Origin: Diploscapter coronatus
Lineage: Eukaryota; Nematoda; Chromadorea; Rhabditida; Rhabditidae
NCBI GenBank assembly: GCA_964036155.1
Contig: OZ038422.1
Location: 27,737,201-27,801,200, forward strand
Direction of reading: 5' to 3'
DNA length: 64,000 nt
The notes beneath the pieces are model-generated. The model searched no databases, had not been told where the DNA came from, and was given only the letters and a program-made list of their open reading frames with translations. The translations under genes and the position numbers were made by a program. Positions 10,481 through 23,808 of the stretch are shown here, in pieces. Numbering within the stretch: position 1 is the first letter of the stretch; every line of letters starts with the position of its first letter.

Positions 10481-12648
10481 CAGAATCGACGATTTTTTGT
10501 AAAGATGAGCTTTGATTCAAGAAAAAGTAAGAATAATGGGATTTTTCTCTCCTAATTTTAATAAAAACTCAAGTTTATTGTGGCGAAAATATATGAAGAT
10601 GTGTAGAAATTGGTATTAAGATGATCAGTTTTTCATAGAGATTCAAGAAAGAGCATAAAAATGTCTTTATAAATATTATTTTATTAAGTAAAATGTCATT
10701 TTTAAGATTAAATAATCTTATCAATTATTGTCAGTTGTCATTATCTCCTCTGCTTTTTTCTCGATTGAAGGATGTAATTCTTGTTACAAATCCGAAAGCC
10801 TTTCTTATCATTCAACAATTTAAACCTGTCAGCGCTTCAAAAATAAATCTAACTCAGGCTTCTTTTCTATAGTAAACCAAACTATATAGCTATTTTTTTT
10901 GCGTTTCTTTACAAAAAAAAACTCCCTCATTTTTAAGCTAAGAGTAAGATCGTCCCATAGACTCCCAACTGTTTCAATAATTTGTTCATTAGTCTTGGAA
11001 AAAATACAAATATTGCAACATAATTTTAGGGAACTTCTACAAGTTTTATACAGAAAAGTTGGTTTATGCCGATTTTTTACTATATTGTAAAAACTTCTGA
11101 CTCAGGAGGTATATTTGTATCATAGTTAGTCTGAAAAATGCTACGCATATCGGATTTCTCCGAAGTTCGAACCTCAATAACCTCGAAAACAAAATACTTT
11201 TTGCACTTTGGAAATTTCTAAGTGCTGGTACAGAATTTCTGAAGGTGCAATAATAACTTATATCCAATCCGATTTAATGGGTCTATACTTCATCATTGAA
11301 TGATATGAAATCTACAAAAAACAGAGCGCTTTAAAATTTCACCAAATATCCTATCCATTTCAATAGATCTATTCTTCATCATTGGATGTGATATTTATAT
11401 CGATCTGAACTTTGCAAAATTTTCAATTTTAAGTCAGGAACTTTAAAAGTTCATTATTTATATCCAATCTGGTTTTATGAGGCTATCTTTCATCGTTGGC
11501 CGAAACATATACCAATCTATCATCTCCCATTGCATCATTTTCTCTGGCTCTCACATTACACTAATTCGTTGGGAGCTCTCGACATTAGCATGGCCTGAAG
11601 ACTTCATCAATTTATCCAATGAATCTATGAATCTTTTGCAACATCATTTGATGGAAGGAAAATGGCAATCCCGTTTGACATACGGCGCTTTATTCCTGAA
11701 GAGAGGAATAATGAATGAGGTACACAATGATGAATCATAGATTCTGGAAAATTTCGGAGAATCTCTTATCCTATGCTTAAGTATAGATGATCTGATAAGT
11801 AAATCCGGCTGAGGATACAGCACACCATATTTGAATATTTCGCTTTGTACATTAGTAATTTTTCTATAACTTTATGACACATGATAAACTTTCTAAATTA
11901 TTGAGCCATCTGCAAAGAAAACGGCCCGAAGGAGTGTGTCACTTGGACTTTTAGCCGGCAAAATAAACTGCCATATGCTGAAACGTGGGGCGTTAAAATA
12001 TGACATCTCAGATACGGCACTCAATCTATAAACAAAACGTTTATTGAATAAGCGAGAAAGCGTATGGGGTATTTGAGATTTTCGTAAAATTTTCGGTCTC
12101 AAAAATTCTGAGTCCGAAAATTTCTGATTTTTCGAAGTGCAGCAACCCGAAATGGACCTGAGAAATCTATGAAAATATTGAAATTATAAAACTCAAGAAA
12201 ATCACCAATAATTGGCGCCGAAAACCCACAAAAGTAGTATCAAATGATTATGGGAACCCACAAATAGTATCAAAAATGGTACACCGAGATATGTTTCTTC
12301 GAAATGTTTGGCAGTACGTCTAATGGTTATAGCAATGTTCAAAACCGTCTATGATAAGATATGCAAGATTAATAGCTATGAGGTAAAATATACATAACGA
12401 AGCTAACAAAATATCAACCCTAAAATAAAATTTTCAACGAAAATTCATCTGCCTATATCAAGCTACATTTAACACATGAAGTTGCCAAAATTACAAATCA
12501 GAAGTTCCTTCAAAAAGCCGTTCCCAAAACATGAAATTGCATCGATATTGTGACTTATTAGGCTCATATTATTCTTGCTGTATTTCGAAATAGAAGCCAT
12601 TTTCGGAAAATGGAAGAATTGGGGCATATATTTTAGAAATTACGCTAC
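10481..12648. other. Intergenic between ost-1 and the tyrosinase gene
   Basis: About 2.2 kb that serves as the 5' flank of ost-1 and the 3' flank of the tyrosinase gene. Apart from the tandem repeat near 11.3 kb I see only AT-rich unique sequence. The open frames here have poor codon character and no splice support. Confidence 0.5.
11258..11505. repeat. Three diverged tandem repeat units
   Basis: Three related blocks start at about 11261, 11346 and 11460. Each begins with a form of ATATCCAATC and carries a form of CTATACTTCATCATTG about 25 bases later. Spacing is about 85-115 bases, and the units have drifted apart. Confidence 0.55.
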
Positions 12649-13882
12649 TTAGCAGGATATCGCTAGATAGGGCACCCTATGTCTCCAGGTTGAGGGGTGA
12701 CCACGCATATCCCATCCAAGTACGGATAAGGATTCAGAATCCGACGTATAGATGTCATCAGAATAATTTGGCTCCTTATTCAGAATGAATGAACCTTCAC
12801 ATCGGTGCACAGAACCGTCGTCCTAAATTGAATTGTTTCTTTTATTCTTTGCGAAAATGCTTGTCTTAATTCAGACATTTCACTTATGCGCCTGTCTTTA
12901 AGGAATTTATGTAAACTCATATTCTTTTTATATACACAGGATGGTCTTTTATATTTCTATACCATTTTCTTGAATAACTTTTTTTTTCTAATAACTATTT
13001 TCGAAAACGGTCAACAGAATCTAATCTTCGGTGATGAGAGAAAGAAGAGAATATATAGTTTACCCTACTTCTAATTAGGGTAGCCCGGAGCATAGATGAG
13101 GAGTATTCGTATTTTTGCCTGATCGAGTGGGGCCCCGATCGTAGTCTGGTCGATTTAATCACTAGGCTATGGAATGCAGATGTGAGCAAAAGATCAAAAT
13201 GTCATGAGGAGGGGAAGGAAGAGAGCGAGAGATGGGAGGGGAGTAATGAGAGGGTGCAAAGAAATAGAAGGGAGGGTAGAGACAAAATTGTCTTTTTTCA
13301 AAACTTGGGCTATTTTTGATATTTTTAATTTGAATAAAATCACCCTAAAACTTCGTGAAATTTCCTACCTTTGTACACTTATAACTGCACTGCACTCTTT
13401 CTCCGTCTTTATAAATTCGAATCCTGACTCTGACTCCGGAATGGAACTGTTCTGGATTCGGAGCCTGAAATAAAATGTTCTAGAAAAAATTATGGTTCTC
13501 GGAATTACTTGGACGAACAAAATTGTGGGATCATATGGGGAAGCTGCCTTTCTTATTGATGAACCCCAGGATGATCTAATCGGCCAGTCGGAGGAAACGT
13601 CGAGCTGGAATTGGTAGGGAGTTTTATGGAACGGAGAAATCTTTTTTCGAGAATTTTATAGAAATTTTTGAGGAGCGAAGAAAGTTGTTCTGGAATCTAC
13701 GTGAGGATAGTTTTCCTTCTAGATTGTTTGTTCCAGAATTTTCACAAATTAAACAAATTACGAACTTGCATGTCGTCGAAAGATTGAGAGACGAAAGAAA
13801 CTCGCATCCACACGAACGGATCCATGCTAATTGGTCGTTCAAGATTGGCTGGCATTGAAGAGATCATAGCCGATGTCACGAG
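12649..13882 (-). other. Second copy of the tyrosinase C-terminal domain
   Basis: Residues about 609-736. Landmarks match the first copy in order: [29 protein letters not shown], and the closing [14 protein letters not shown] then PYLAISC, which ends the protein. Three exons encode it against five for the first copy, so introns were lost or gained after duplication. Confidence 0.7.
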
Positions 13883-16800
13883 CTGAAATTCATCACTTTT
13901 CACGAATCATTGATTTTTCTCAATTTTATTTTTATTGGTATTTTCAAAAAATTTAGATTTTTTTTTGTAATTTTTTAAAGCTTACCTTTCTAGAACAAGC
14001 GAAAACGATGAATGGTGGTGAAATTCTTGGATGAGAAGGATGAGATGATAAATCCACGTCGAGATATCTAAAAAAAACCATTTTTCAGATTCAAACATTT
14101 TTTTTACCGTCTAGATTGAACCGAATGTGTGTAAGAAATAGGATTTGACAAGTCTCTATTTGAGGAGAGGGTTACTTGGGCTTCACAGACCTTAAGTTAT
14201 TAAGTTAAAATTTATTTATCTTTTATATTTTAAACAGTAGTAATTCGAATACCTGATATCTCTCCAACGTCGTGTTGAAGCAATGCGCCTGACAATATCT
14301 GCCCTGAGCATCTACGGCATCCAAAGATACATGTCTTGCGATGTCATTTAGCGGGCGAGGTAGAGGAACGTAGATCATTCCCTAATTAGCTTTATTTTAT
14401 TTTATTGGCTAACTAATTTTGATTACAGGTAATTCAGGATATTGCGTAGCTCCCTCCAAGTATACTGTGCTAGATTCTCCATTGTCCAACTTCACATTGA
14501 CATAGGATAAATCATCAATAAGACCTGAAAATGGTCGTTAAATTTCAAAATTATATATCAAAAATACCGTTGGCATTCTCATCAACTAGTATCGTCTTCA
14601 TCCAAACCACGTCTAAAGTTGAAGTAGCTGTAGCGGTGATTTCTACTTGCTCTCGCTAAAATCAATAAATCAGTGAAGATCATTCAAATCGACGAAATTC
14701 AGGCACTATACCTGTCGATTCTGCCTAATAGCGGCAGCTACCCTTGGTGGTAGAACGCACATACTATTGATGCATGTCGAATTATAGCAAATGTCCGTCC
14801 CATCGTAACCCGTGCAGTTACCACCGAGTACCACCTGAAGAATTACCAAATGGCAACAAAATGGCAACTTTCTGGTACCTTGCTTCTGCACCTCCACAGC
14901 TGTACGTCGCACCAGAGGTATTTCGAGTCACAGGTCGAATTATCCGGGGTACAATGGCGGACGTCTTGGTATTCGTACCTAAAGATGCCATATTATCATT
15001 TGGTAACCGAATGGTAGTCCTACCATTCATCAGTGTATTGGTTGCTCAGACCATCCCTATTTGAAATTCGGAAGGGTTTCATTTGACCCTCATACTCATG
15101 CAGATCATTGCAAGTATCCTAAATCTTTTGACATTGATTAAAACAGGGCAGAACTTTAAAAATTCATACCGTAGCCCACTGGGATTCACGTTCTTCTCTA
15201 TTTTGCTGCTTCTTACGGAACTTTTCCCAAAGAGAATCGATAAACGAATCTAAAATCGATATAGTAGATTTTTTGTTGAAAAATGCAATAATTTGGCTTA
15301 CGATGCATATAAAATACAGGGTCATTGGGGCTGACTCTAAAAGTTCTAGCATAAATAAATTAAAAACAAATTTCAAAAATACCGAATGACAAACATGAAC
15401 CCGCCAACCCAAACGTGACTCAGACCGTGAATGCTCTCGAATGTTTTGTCGTGGCAGAATGTTAGATCTCTAAATATATTTAAACGTAGTTCAGGATTTA
15501 ATAAATGACAATACTTGAAATGTTTCCTGCTTAATATCCAATTTACGTCTTTCTGAGACATAAGTCGGTCTTGACCACGGCCGCCAGTGGATCTAAACTT
15601 AAGTGTAATTATTTTTTTAAATTTATTGTTCACATTTAAACTTTGAAGATCAAAATGTGCCATCTTTCAAAATATTTATCTAAATTTGAATCTCAATTCA
15701 TTCAAATAGTTTTTGTTAAGCTTGCTCGCTAGTTTACTGTCAAATGCTTCATTCAAAATTTCGGTTTGAATTATCGTCAAGAATAAATAAAGTGATGTTA
15801 TCTTATTTTTCTTGAATTTCCAATTGCACGTCTAAAATAGCATTCCAAAGTCGGTTGTGATATTTTTTAGAATAACAGCAAGTGTCATTACATCATCACA
15901 TTGGTCTGCGTTATTATCATTTCAATCCGCTTGGTTAAGTTTTCCTGTCTAATCACGTGCTTAGACATGGGTTAAGAAAAACGTCTTGGATATCTCGAAT
16001 TGACCTTAGATTGTTAGCGATTTCATCATAGAAAAGGGTTGCTTCAACAAATATAGAGAAATAATATGAGGAAGCGAAGAGATGGGAAAAGAAAGAAACA
16101 AAACTTTCACACGCCCTCTTTGAATCATCACGCATAACGAAGACGTTCATGTACGCAGAATAAGAATCGCTAAGAAAAACCGAAAGTTCCAGAAAAATTG
16201 CGATACCAAATATGTCGATTTGATGGATGAGATATGATTCGCGAGGGCATGAAATTTCGATTTTTTCAGACTATTTTTCGAATTATATCACTTATTATTG
16301 GCACCGTTTGATATACAATATGTTCAAAAACGGAAATTAATTAACTGAAAAATACTATAGTCATTATGTTATATTATCTTATTGTTAGTGTCTATGACAT
16401 TTCAAACTGTTCTAGAACTCACCTATATAATCGTCTAACCGGGACTTGACTTAAGGGCATGTTCGTATTTGTGTTCCAATCCCGGAACGGACCGGTTTTC
16501 ACATAGCCATTTCCGTTTCCCAGCAATTCTTCGGACCAAACCACAGAGTCCGCTGGATCGGGAAGACCTGGAATTTTCTGGATTAAACTAATTTTAAAAA
16601 AATAATAATAATAAAATCTATGCCACTCTTTCTGTATCCCTGAATCACTAGTATCAATTTTAATCATTTCAAAATTCAATTATTCTGAAAGTTTATAGAT
16701 CGTTTTATATGCATAGATTCTAGAATTCGATAATTTCCTGAGTCATTACTTATCATCATATTTAGCGTGGCGTCATCACATTTCGTAAATTTCAGCTATT

Positions 16801-19800
16801 TAGCTAGAAAGAAACCGGTTTAAGCCACGGCCGGAAGAAAACAATTAATAGGTAAATGTGAAATTTGGTCTTCTATTGTTTGTATATTAATTATATTATC
16901 ATATCATATGCGTTATAAAGGTGTAGTTTTAATTCAAAACCATCGATTTTAAAATTTAACTTCTATTTTAAAAAATCTTTAAAATAATATATTCTATTAG
17001 CATTTCAATCTATGAATTTGCATCAATATCGTTGAAAGGAATGCGTTTTGTTTCGAAAGAAAAATCCACTTTTTCAGCAATATAATTTCTTTGATTTTAT
17101 CATGAGACACTCGAATACATGTGACGGATGAAATACATGCGTTAATTGGTTGAATTAGATGAGTTGTTGGTGTGCTGATAAAAATTCGAGTTGCTGATAA
17201 AATTGATAAAATGATCAAATTTGGGCAGGAACGAGTGATAGCGCTTATCAGCACAAGTAGCAGCAAAAAAGGAAATTGGAACGATGCAACTACGCCCTAA
17301 TTCGTGACTGAATCAGACTTTTTGACTCCGATTTTCAACTTTTTTATGCGACCGGTAAAAGTACTCTCATTTCCTAAATAACAGTGAACCTAATCACAGC
17401 TTCACTAAATCATGGCCTATTTAATCGAAAGTAACCTTAATTATTTGGAGATAATCGTTCAATTTCGTTGTTTTTATTTAGTTTTCCAACAAATAGGACA
17501 AAAATCAAAATGGGTGGAGTATGGAATGAAATTTTTGCAGTATGCAGAAGAACATGACAATAACTCTTTGATTAACCATTTTTATGAGCGAATAAATTGA
17601 TGTGCTGTTTTTTAATGCAGAAGATGCAGATGATTAATAATAGCTCGACCAAGAGATAGTTGAGAAAGTATGATCAAATTATTAATATTTTAGAAGGTAA
17701 GCTATTTCAACCTCTTTTCTACCATTACATCCCTAACATAGAATGAAATATGATTTCGCGAAGAAATGATGAACGAATGTCTGACTAACCTTGATCTAGC
17801 GTCGAGTCCCAGTACGGCAACGCCACACCTTCGCGTTCGGTTTGGAGGGCGATTTCGAACTGACGCAGAAATTCACGATGCCAGGGCAAGAAGGAGGGAC
17901 CCCAATGAGCTCCTGAAATATTTAAATTTAGAAACATTACCTAATCTTATATATTTGATTTTAGCATAATCAAATTATAATTTTTGATCCAATAATTTAA
18001 AATCGCGTTTAGGTATGATCAGATTGGATATGATCAATATTTGACGCCTAAAAAAAGATTTTTTTTCCAATTTTATATTTTTCTTTATATTAACACATTT
18101 TCAAACGTATGATCGCTAATTTTTATTAGATAGGGTAAAGAAAGTTAATCGAAATTTGCGTGCGCTGGCAGACATTTTCAATGATGAAATACATGGAAAT
18201 ATAAGTGGCGTCGATCAATCAAAAATTAGCAGAAATTTGCCGCGCCAAAAACCAAACTCAAGAGTCAAGAATTCGATACAACATGAGGAAGGATGAAAGA
18301 CCGATCTATAAATAGTGAATGATGAACGCCTAATAATAAATACAGGATCAATTTAGATTCGAATTTTTTTTTTTATATATAAGAATATCTGTTGAATAGT
18401 TAAGTCGTTTCTATCATAGATTTATAATCTGTTAAAAATGAAGAATATTCTGAAAAATATATAAGCACATTTTATTTTATAATTGAATTATGAGGAGGAA
18501 GTCTCCAGTAATAATCAAAAATCAGATATTTTACCTGGAGCCGAGTCTGGATAATGAACAAGTGTATGTAAATCCCAGGCGGTGATGTTATCAACGAGTC
18601 TAGATTTCAGCTCATTCATAGCTTCCCTGAAGTATAATCTTTAAAATTAAGATTCGATTTAAATATACCAAGTTCTCTTTCTTTCATCATCCGACATCAT
18701 TCTGACTTCCTTCCTGATAGTCTTCTCTGCTGGTTGATTGAAGTTCCATTCTGGCTGATCTTGACTCCCGAAAGTTTTCAGGGCCCGCTTCTAAAATTTT
18801 TTAGATAATTCTTTTATTTTTCTATTTTTCTCGCGATTTTTAGACAATGGCAATTAATCAAAGTTTGAATTTACGGCTAGTATGACAACCTAAGATAACG
18901 GTAAAAAACTTATCAAAATTTCACTTTTTTCGCTTCTCCACTCATTTTCGTGCCTTCGCTAAAGGCCTATTGAGGTTTCTTGTCGATTTTGTCGATTACA
19001 CCCCGAAAAATGCCGAGGTTTAACAGGTTCTTAAATAAACGCATGCCCCCACAAAAATGTCCGACGTCTCATATTTTATGAAAATGCGACTAATTGGTCA
19101 AAGAGTGGCGTGTGGTTTAAAAGGAAATTAAATTTTTAAGAAATCAATTTTGAACTGTTATATTTCCGTTAAAAATTGAAATCAATAGTTCCAATCTGAA
19201 GGTTAAAATGGGTGCTTTTCCTTAGAAAACGCCTGAAGATTACTGAGAAACTAGAGATAAGTACTGATCAATTTTCATTTTTCTGCGATTACTTTCTTTA
19301 CGAACATGTCACATTTGCGCGAAAAAACCTGATTGCGTTAGAAAAACACATGTCAGTTGGAGATAATTCCGTTACCATCATCGCTAAAAGTTGCGCATTT
19401 TTCGGGCGTTGACTTATTTTTCCTCCTTAAACTGCTATGATGCAAGTCGAAATATACTCCGAATCGATTGGTTTGGATTAAAAATCGATTCCTTGAGAAA
19501 AAGATAGTTAATTAGTGCAATAAACAAAAATCAAATAAAATAGACCAAATAAAGCGACAAAGTTTGAGCATCTTAGGTTTTCTCTCTACTTTTATTAATT
19601 GCCAAGAGAAATGAGAAATATTAGCATCGTTTACTATCTGCCGCTCATTTTTGCTTTCGGGGGTCATTGATAATTGATAATTCAATGATGTAATGATAGA
19701 AAATGATGAAAATGATCAACTTACTTTGCGTTTTTCTGTCTCGATGCAATTTTCCCGCGTGCACGACTCGATGTCATGTAAATATTGAAGTTGCTGATCT

Positions 19801-20872
19801 TAATTTCAAAATTTTTATTTTGTTTTTCGATTTTTATCTTCTAAATTTGCTTTTGTTTTCCAAAACAAATCGATGTTTCATTTTCTCTACATTTTTTTAA
19901 AGTTCGAGAAATTTCCTATAGTCAAGATAAGATCTCCTAATTTGGGTGGGGTTTAGATTTTTTCGTTATGAAGCATCAAAGTCGGTAAAAATAAAGGAAA
20001 TGATAGAAAATAGGTAGAGATACCAAAAAATGTCGTGAAATGGAAAATTTACCGACCGGTAACCGGCGGGGTACCGAGATGACGAGACTCGTGTAGCCAG
20101 TGCCGACGGTGTTGGCAGATAAAATCTATTTGCTGAAAATTAGCGATTTTAAAATATATTACAAGAAGAAAAAATCGTAATCAATTAAGGGTACACGAAA
20201 AACTCATATTTGGTTATGCTCAGGTTTTAAGAAGATATTAAGTATATTTTAGATCGACTTTTAATCATCATAACATATTGCTAAATAATTTAGGATGCTA
20301 TTATGATAATCTTTAGCTATTATAATATAGGAAAAAATGTTATTTTTGAAATCTATATTGTTTTAATAATGAATATGATAAATTTGAACAGTTCTTCACC
20401 TGAGTTGTGAAAAAGTCGTCCTGTACAGGTAATTCCAGGCAATAGTCCTTTTTAGGGTAATTATACCGAACTCCAACTCCATTTACGATCTGCAACCCAA
20501 ACAAATATTATCAATCAATGATAATAAAATTTAAAAAAGCATCGATGGTGTGTGAGGAAACTTCTTTTTTAAATTGAGTGATAAGGTGATGTGTCTCAGT
20601 TATAATGACTTTGAGGCAACTTGGAATATTGATAGTTTATATATGATTATAGTAAATAAAAAACAAAAACAAAACTGCATTATAATCTGTATTATAATAA
20701 ATAATTTAAGATAGGCATTGAATAAACATTTCATAACGATATTGAATACCTGTAGAGATGAAAATAATGCTATAGCAAATATTGGAATCGTAATCTTCAA
20801 TCCTTGTATCAAATGTAGCGGATTCAGATCCAGGAACGCCGAAAAACATCGGCGTTCTTTCGATTCAATCAT
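12649..20872 (-). CDS. Tyrosinase family type-3 copper oxidase with a duplicated C-terminal domain
   Basis: Twenty-two exons agree in phase and give about 736 residues (exons listed 5'-3' on the minus strand: 20872-20750, 20489-20400, 20125-20075, 18790-18669, 18626-18535, 17912-17790, 16567-16423, 15592-15515, 15469-15383, 15336-15302, 15249-15170, 15118-15024, 14978-14879, 14834-14712, 14655-14568, 14524-14427, 14381-14253, 14190-14108, 14067-13986, 13882-13766, 13604-13509, 12822-12649). Tyrosinases oxidise phenols at a two-copper centre. CuA is seen in [22 protein letters not shown] (residues about 145-175). CuB is seen in [12 protein letters not shown] and [15 protein letters not shown] (about 285-320). 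[11 protein letters not shown] stretch and a cysteine-rich module ([23 protein letters not shown]) sit between or after the copper sites as in nematode TYR proteins. The last 290 residues hold two related copies of one domain. The N-terminus has one hydrophobic segment (residues about 24-41), probably a signal or anchor. The true start may lie further upstream. Confidence 0.88.
13074..13190. other. GC-rich block in the last tyrosinase intron
   Basis: This stretch of an otherwise AT-rich 686-base intron (12823-13508) is locally GC-rich and can fold at 13122-13141 (GATCG...GGGGCCCC...CGATC). It is not a tRNA or a spliced-leader RNA as far as I can see. Function unknown. Confidence 0.3.
13986..14655 (-). 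other. First copy of the tyrosinase C-terminal domain
   Basis: Residues about 449-608 of the tyrosinase model. Landmarks are [34 protein letters not shown] and the closing [15 protein letters not shown] then FIVFACS. It is spread over five exons. The exon at 14108-14190 was recovered only because the phases on either side disagreed without it; with it the frame closes perfectly. Confidence 0.75.
16568..17789. other. Long tyrosinase intron, no gene seen
   Basis: A 1.2 kb AT-rich intron. An open frame at 17412-17600 on the + strand is AT-driven and lacks splice or start support. Nothing else stands out. Confidence 0.5.
18791..20074. other. Long tyrosinase intron
   Basis: A 1.3 kb intron, mostly unique AT-rich DNA. 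It carries one copy of a 20-base word (CTACTTTTATTAATTGCCAA, 19586-19605) shared with two hairpins elsewhere in the window. Confidence 0.5.
20834..20857. repeat. Perfect 9-bp hairpin within the first tyrosinase exon
   Basis: GAACGCCGA and TCGGCGTTC flank a six-base loop. On the minus strand it codes the residues ERRCFSAF near the start of the model. Confidence 0.6.
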
Positions 20873-20913
20873 CTGGCGAATAGTGATCTTCCAAATCTCC
20901 AGGCCTTGGCGCT

Positions 20914-23808
20914 GAAATGATAGAAAGTGAGAACTTTTAGGGCGAAAGTCTTAGGAAATATCAGAGAAAAAGACGACTAGTGAGGGAACACGATGTCCTT
21001 TCTGGCGCCAACCAGAGAAATAACGAAAGTCAGTTCACACCCCGATGCCTTCCTTGCTGATGCAGCAGCAATTCTGCTGCTTTCATCGACCACCGCACTA
21101 TTTCTTCAAACGCCCCCTTTTTCGTCTCATAGTTTTGCGTTATTTTTCCTCACACCCCCACCCCGATTTATTTCAAAGGGGTGGGCCCAAGATTGCAACT
21201 AAAGCGCATGGAATTGGTTATGATAACATATCAGTTGAACGCTCAAGGGGTGTAGAAATCTAAAGATAGCCCATTTTAACCAAATTTGGTACCACTTTGT
21301 AGGTCTTGACGGAAGAATTCTAATGATGTTGGTTTCAATAAGAAACTGACATATTCTGGAAATAGTATGAAGGATAAAATTTCAAGACTATAGTAAGGCA
21401 TTTGGCATCATGGGCTATTTGCCTCAGAGAAAAACGAGTTCGGGTTTTGGTATGAGAGGGAAAAATGCGCTCGTTCATTCTACAAGGGGAATGTACGAGA
21501 ATTGCCAAGGAATGGCTCTCCTCCCTTTTATCAGACTGAATCATCATTTTTCACCGAATTTCCGCACGAACAGTACAAGGTCATTTTTACAAACGACGCA
21601 AAAACTCCCTTAGCCTGGAACACGGAAAAGATCGAAAATTGCTAGTACACGTCTAAAGATAGACAATTAAAACGGACATTATTTTAAATAAAATATCCGA
21701 AATCAAGTAAAAATCCCCTCTTTCTTCATTGTTTTACGTTCTTTGTCCTTCCCATGCTTCTTATTTTTCATTTACCGTACAAGTGTCGGTATATTGTCTT
21801 TCGATATCAAGCAGTTGTAAGTAAATATCTTCATCGGTACAAAGGAATGAGAATATCGTATATACCGAACGGTATTCCTTCCTATACTATAACACAGGGC
21901 TAAAGATTTTCTCTCTCAAAGAAGAGCCCTTCTCTTTGTTCTCATCCAACTTGTCCGGTCAAACGAGCTAACATGCTCTTTAATGCTCTAAACAAATATG
22001 GATAAGTTTTTAGATACAACGAGAAATGGGTGAGGAAAAGAAAGGAGAGTTAGAGAAAAACGGCTGAAGTAAGGCACAACAAATACGAGATACGAAGCTA
22101 CCGCTAAGAATGAGTGCGGTAGATATTAGAAATGGGGTAAGCTGATCTCGAGAACCAAGATATCAAGGTCAAGAATTTTCCCTTTTTCTTTAGGACAAAA
22201 ACATCTAACGTCCTAAATCAGATGGGTTATCATCGAAATTTCCCGAAAACATAAAATAACTCCCTGTGACAGAATTCATATCATATCATAGCAAAAACTT
22301 CTCATAAATTCGTCTAATACCCTACTTTTTGTAGATTGCCTATCAATATGTCCTAGAATACATTAAAAATTTCCTGTAACGTGCTGCAAATATATCAAGA
22401 TCAAGATTTTCCCTTCCCATAATCGAAAATATCTGTTGGTTTAATTCGTATAGTTTTCCAAAGGATTTTCTGCATGACTTGAAAAATCCCTTGGGTAAAA
22501 AATTCTCTCAGCTCACCGAAAATTCCTCAGTAAGGCTATTTTCTTGTCTCGTTCCTCCACTGGCACTGTGCACACACACTTCTCATACGATTGACATTTT
22601 ACAAATATGGACAAAGAGGGGAAATAGTAGGGGAATTTGAGATACAAGAGAGGAAGACAAAGAACCAAGGTGAAGCTGCCTTTTGAGCTCTAGGCAAAAC
22701 AAGCTAGCTCTGCGTCTCTAACCCGAAATACGGTAGAATTCTTGCAAAAATATTTGTTATTTCCTGGACTCGTATTTTCTCCGAAATCTTCAAGGGCAAA
22801 ATCAACCATTTGCTAAGTTACGAAGTGAATAGTAGTTTTTTTCTGATGAACTTATGAATCATGCTCAATCAATGAACGTGTAAATTGACTTTCATGAAAG
22901 GTAAATAAGTCCTTTGTGAAGTAGGAAACTCTGAAATTCACTGTTTGTGTTTGTTGATCTTCCCTTCAGGTTACTTTTAATTCAATGGACAGTCGTTTTC
23001 ACTCGTATTATGTGCATGGTTTGTTTGGATTTGACGGTCACGGAACCGGAAATTTACTTTCTTCCTATATTTTAAAATGTCCTTGAAGTTGAATTTTTAA
23101 AGTTTATTCAATTTTTTCGAAAATTAACCTTTCCCCTAAAATGTTTGAGTTTAAATTTATTTATCTTTCCCATTTATGCTTGATGTTGCGTGCTAATGTT
23201 AATGCGATTGGGATATGTGAAAAATGCTGCCTCGGATTAGATATTTTTGCTAATTCCTTCTTTGAGCTCTTCGCCAAGTACAAAAGAGACCTCCTCCCTA
23301 TAATTGAAGAGATATGAGCTTCAGTATTAGTTAGTAAGCCGACAAATAGTATAAGTTATCTTAAATCCTGAATTCTTAAGATCAGATATCTTTACATCGA
23401 AAACATACTTCCTCAAGTAAAAAAGACTTCCTTTTCGATTTTTCTAACATGAAAAATCACATATCCACATTCAAACTAAACTAGCTGATATTTATTCAAG
23501 AAGAGATTAATTTTTAATTTTTACATATCGAATTGCTAGGGATACACAGTTCTAAGTATAATATTTTAAGAAAAAGTTTATCCTTTTAGATATTTTTAGG
23601 GTGGATAATTTTTTAATCACGACAATAATAGTGATTTTTCATTGTAAGAAACTTCCTGATTACTGCTATCTTCACTATTCATTTTTGTTTTAATCTTTAA
23701 TTTTCAGGTATTATTCAATGACAAAATAGCGATATCATGCTATATTATTTCTTCATATAATGGAGAATACTTTCACCAGCCAATTTTTTATACAGCATTA
23801 GTTTTGAC
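20914..23808. other. Non-coding stretch or giant 5' intron upstream of tyrosinase
   Basis: About 2.9 kb without a supported exon. It contains unequal purine-rich patches at 22.0-22.1 and 22.6-22.7 kb with a shared ACAAATATGGA word. The position fits either promoter DNA or a first intron joining the exon candidate at 23.8-24.0 kb to the tyrosinase gene. Confidence 0.4.

Noticed and set aside
11160..11190. AGTTCGAACCTC, which resembles a tRNA T-loop
   Set aside because: No acceptor stem, D-arm or anticodon arm can be built around it. No tRNA was found anywhere in the window.
11477..11740. 87-codon open frame on the + strand
   Set aside because: It starts inside the tandem repeat near 11.3 kb and has no motif or splice partners.
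14774..15064. Open frames on both strands across the tyrosinase cysteine-rich region, including a read-through from 15030
   Set aside because: The read-through ignores a 45-base intron (15023-14979). With it removed, the family text YTDEWYEYQDV and [10 protein letters not shown] appears.
15373..15663. Continuous minus-strand frame including [14 protein letters not shown]
   Set aside because: That stretch is a 45-base intron (15514-15470). Splicing gives [16 protein letters not shown], which matches the tyrosinase family.
17412..17600. 62-codon open frame inside a tyrosinase intron
   Set aside because: It is on the opposite strand, AT-driven, and has no start context or motif.
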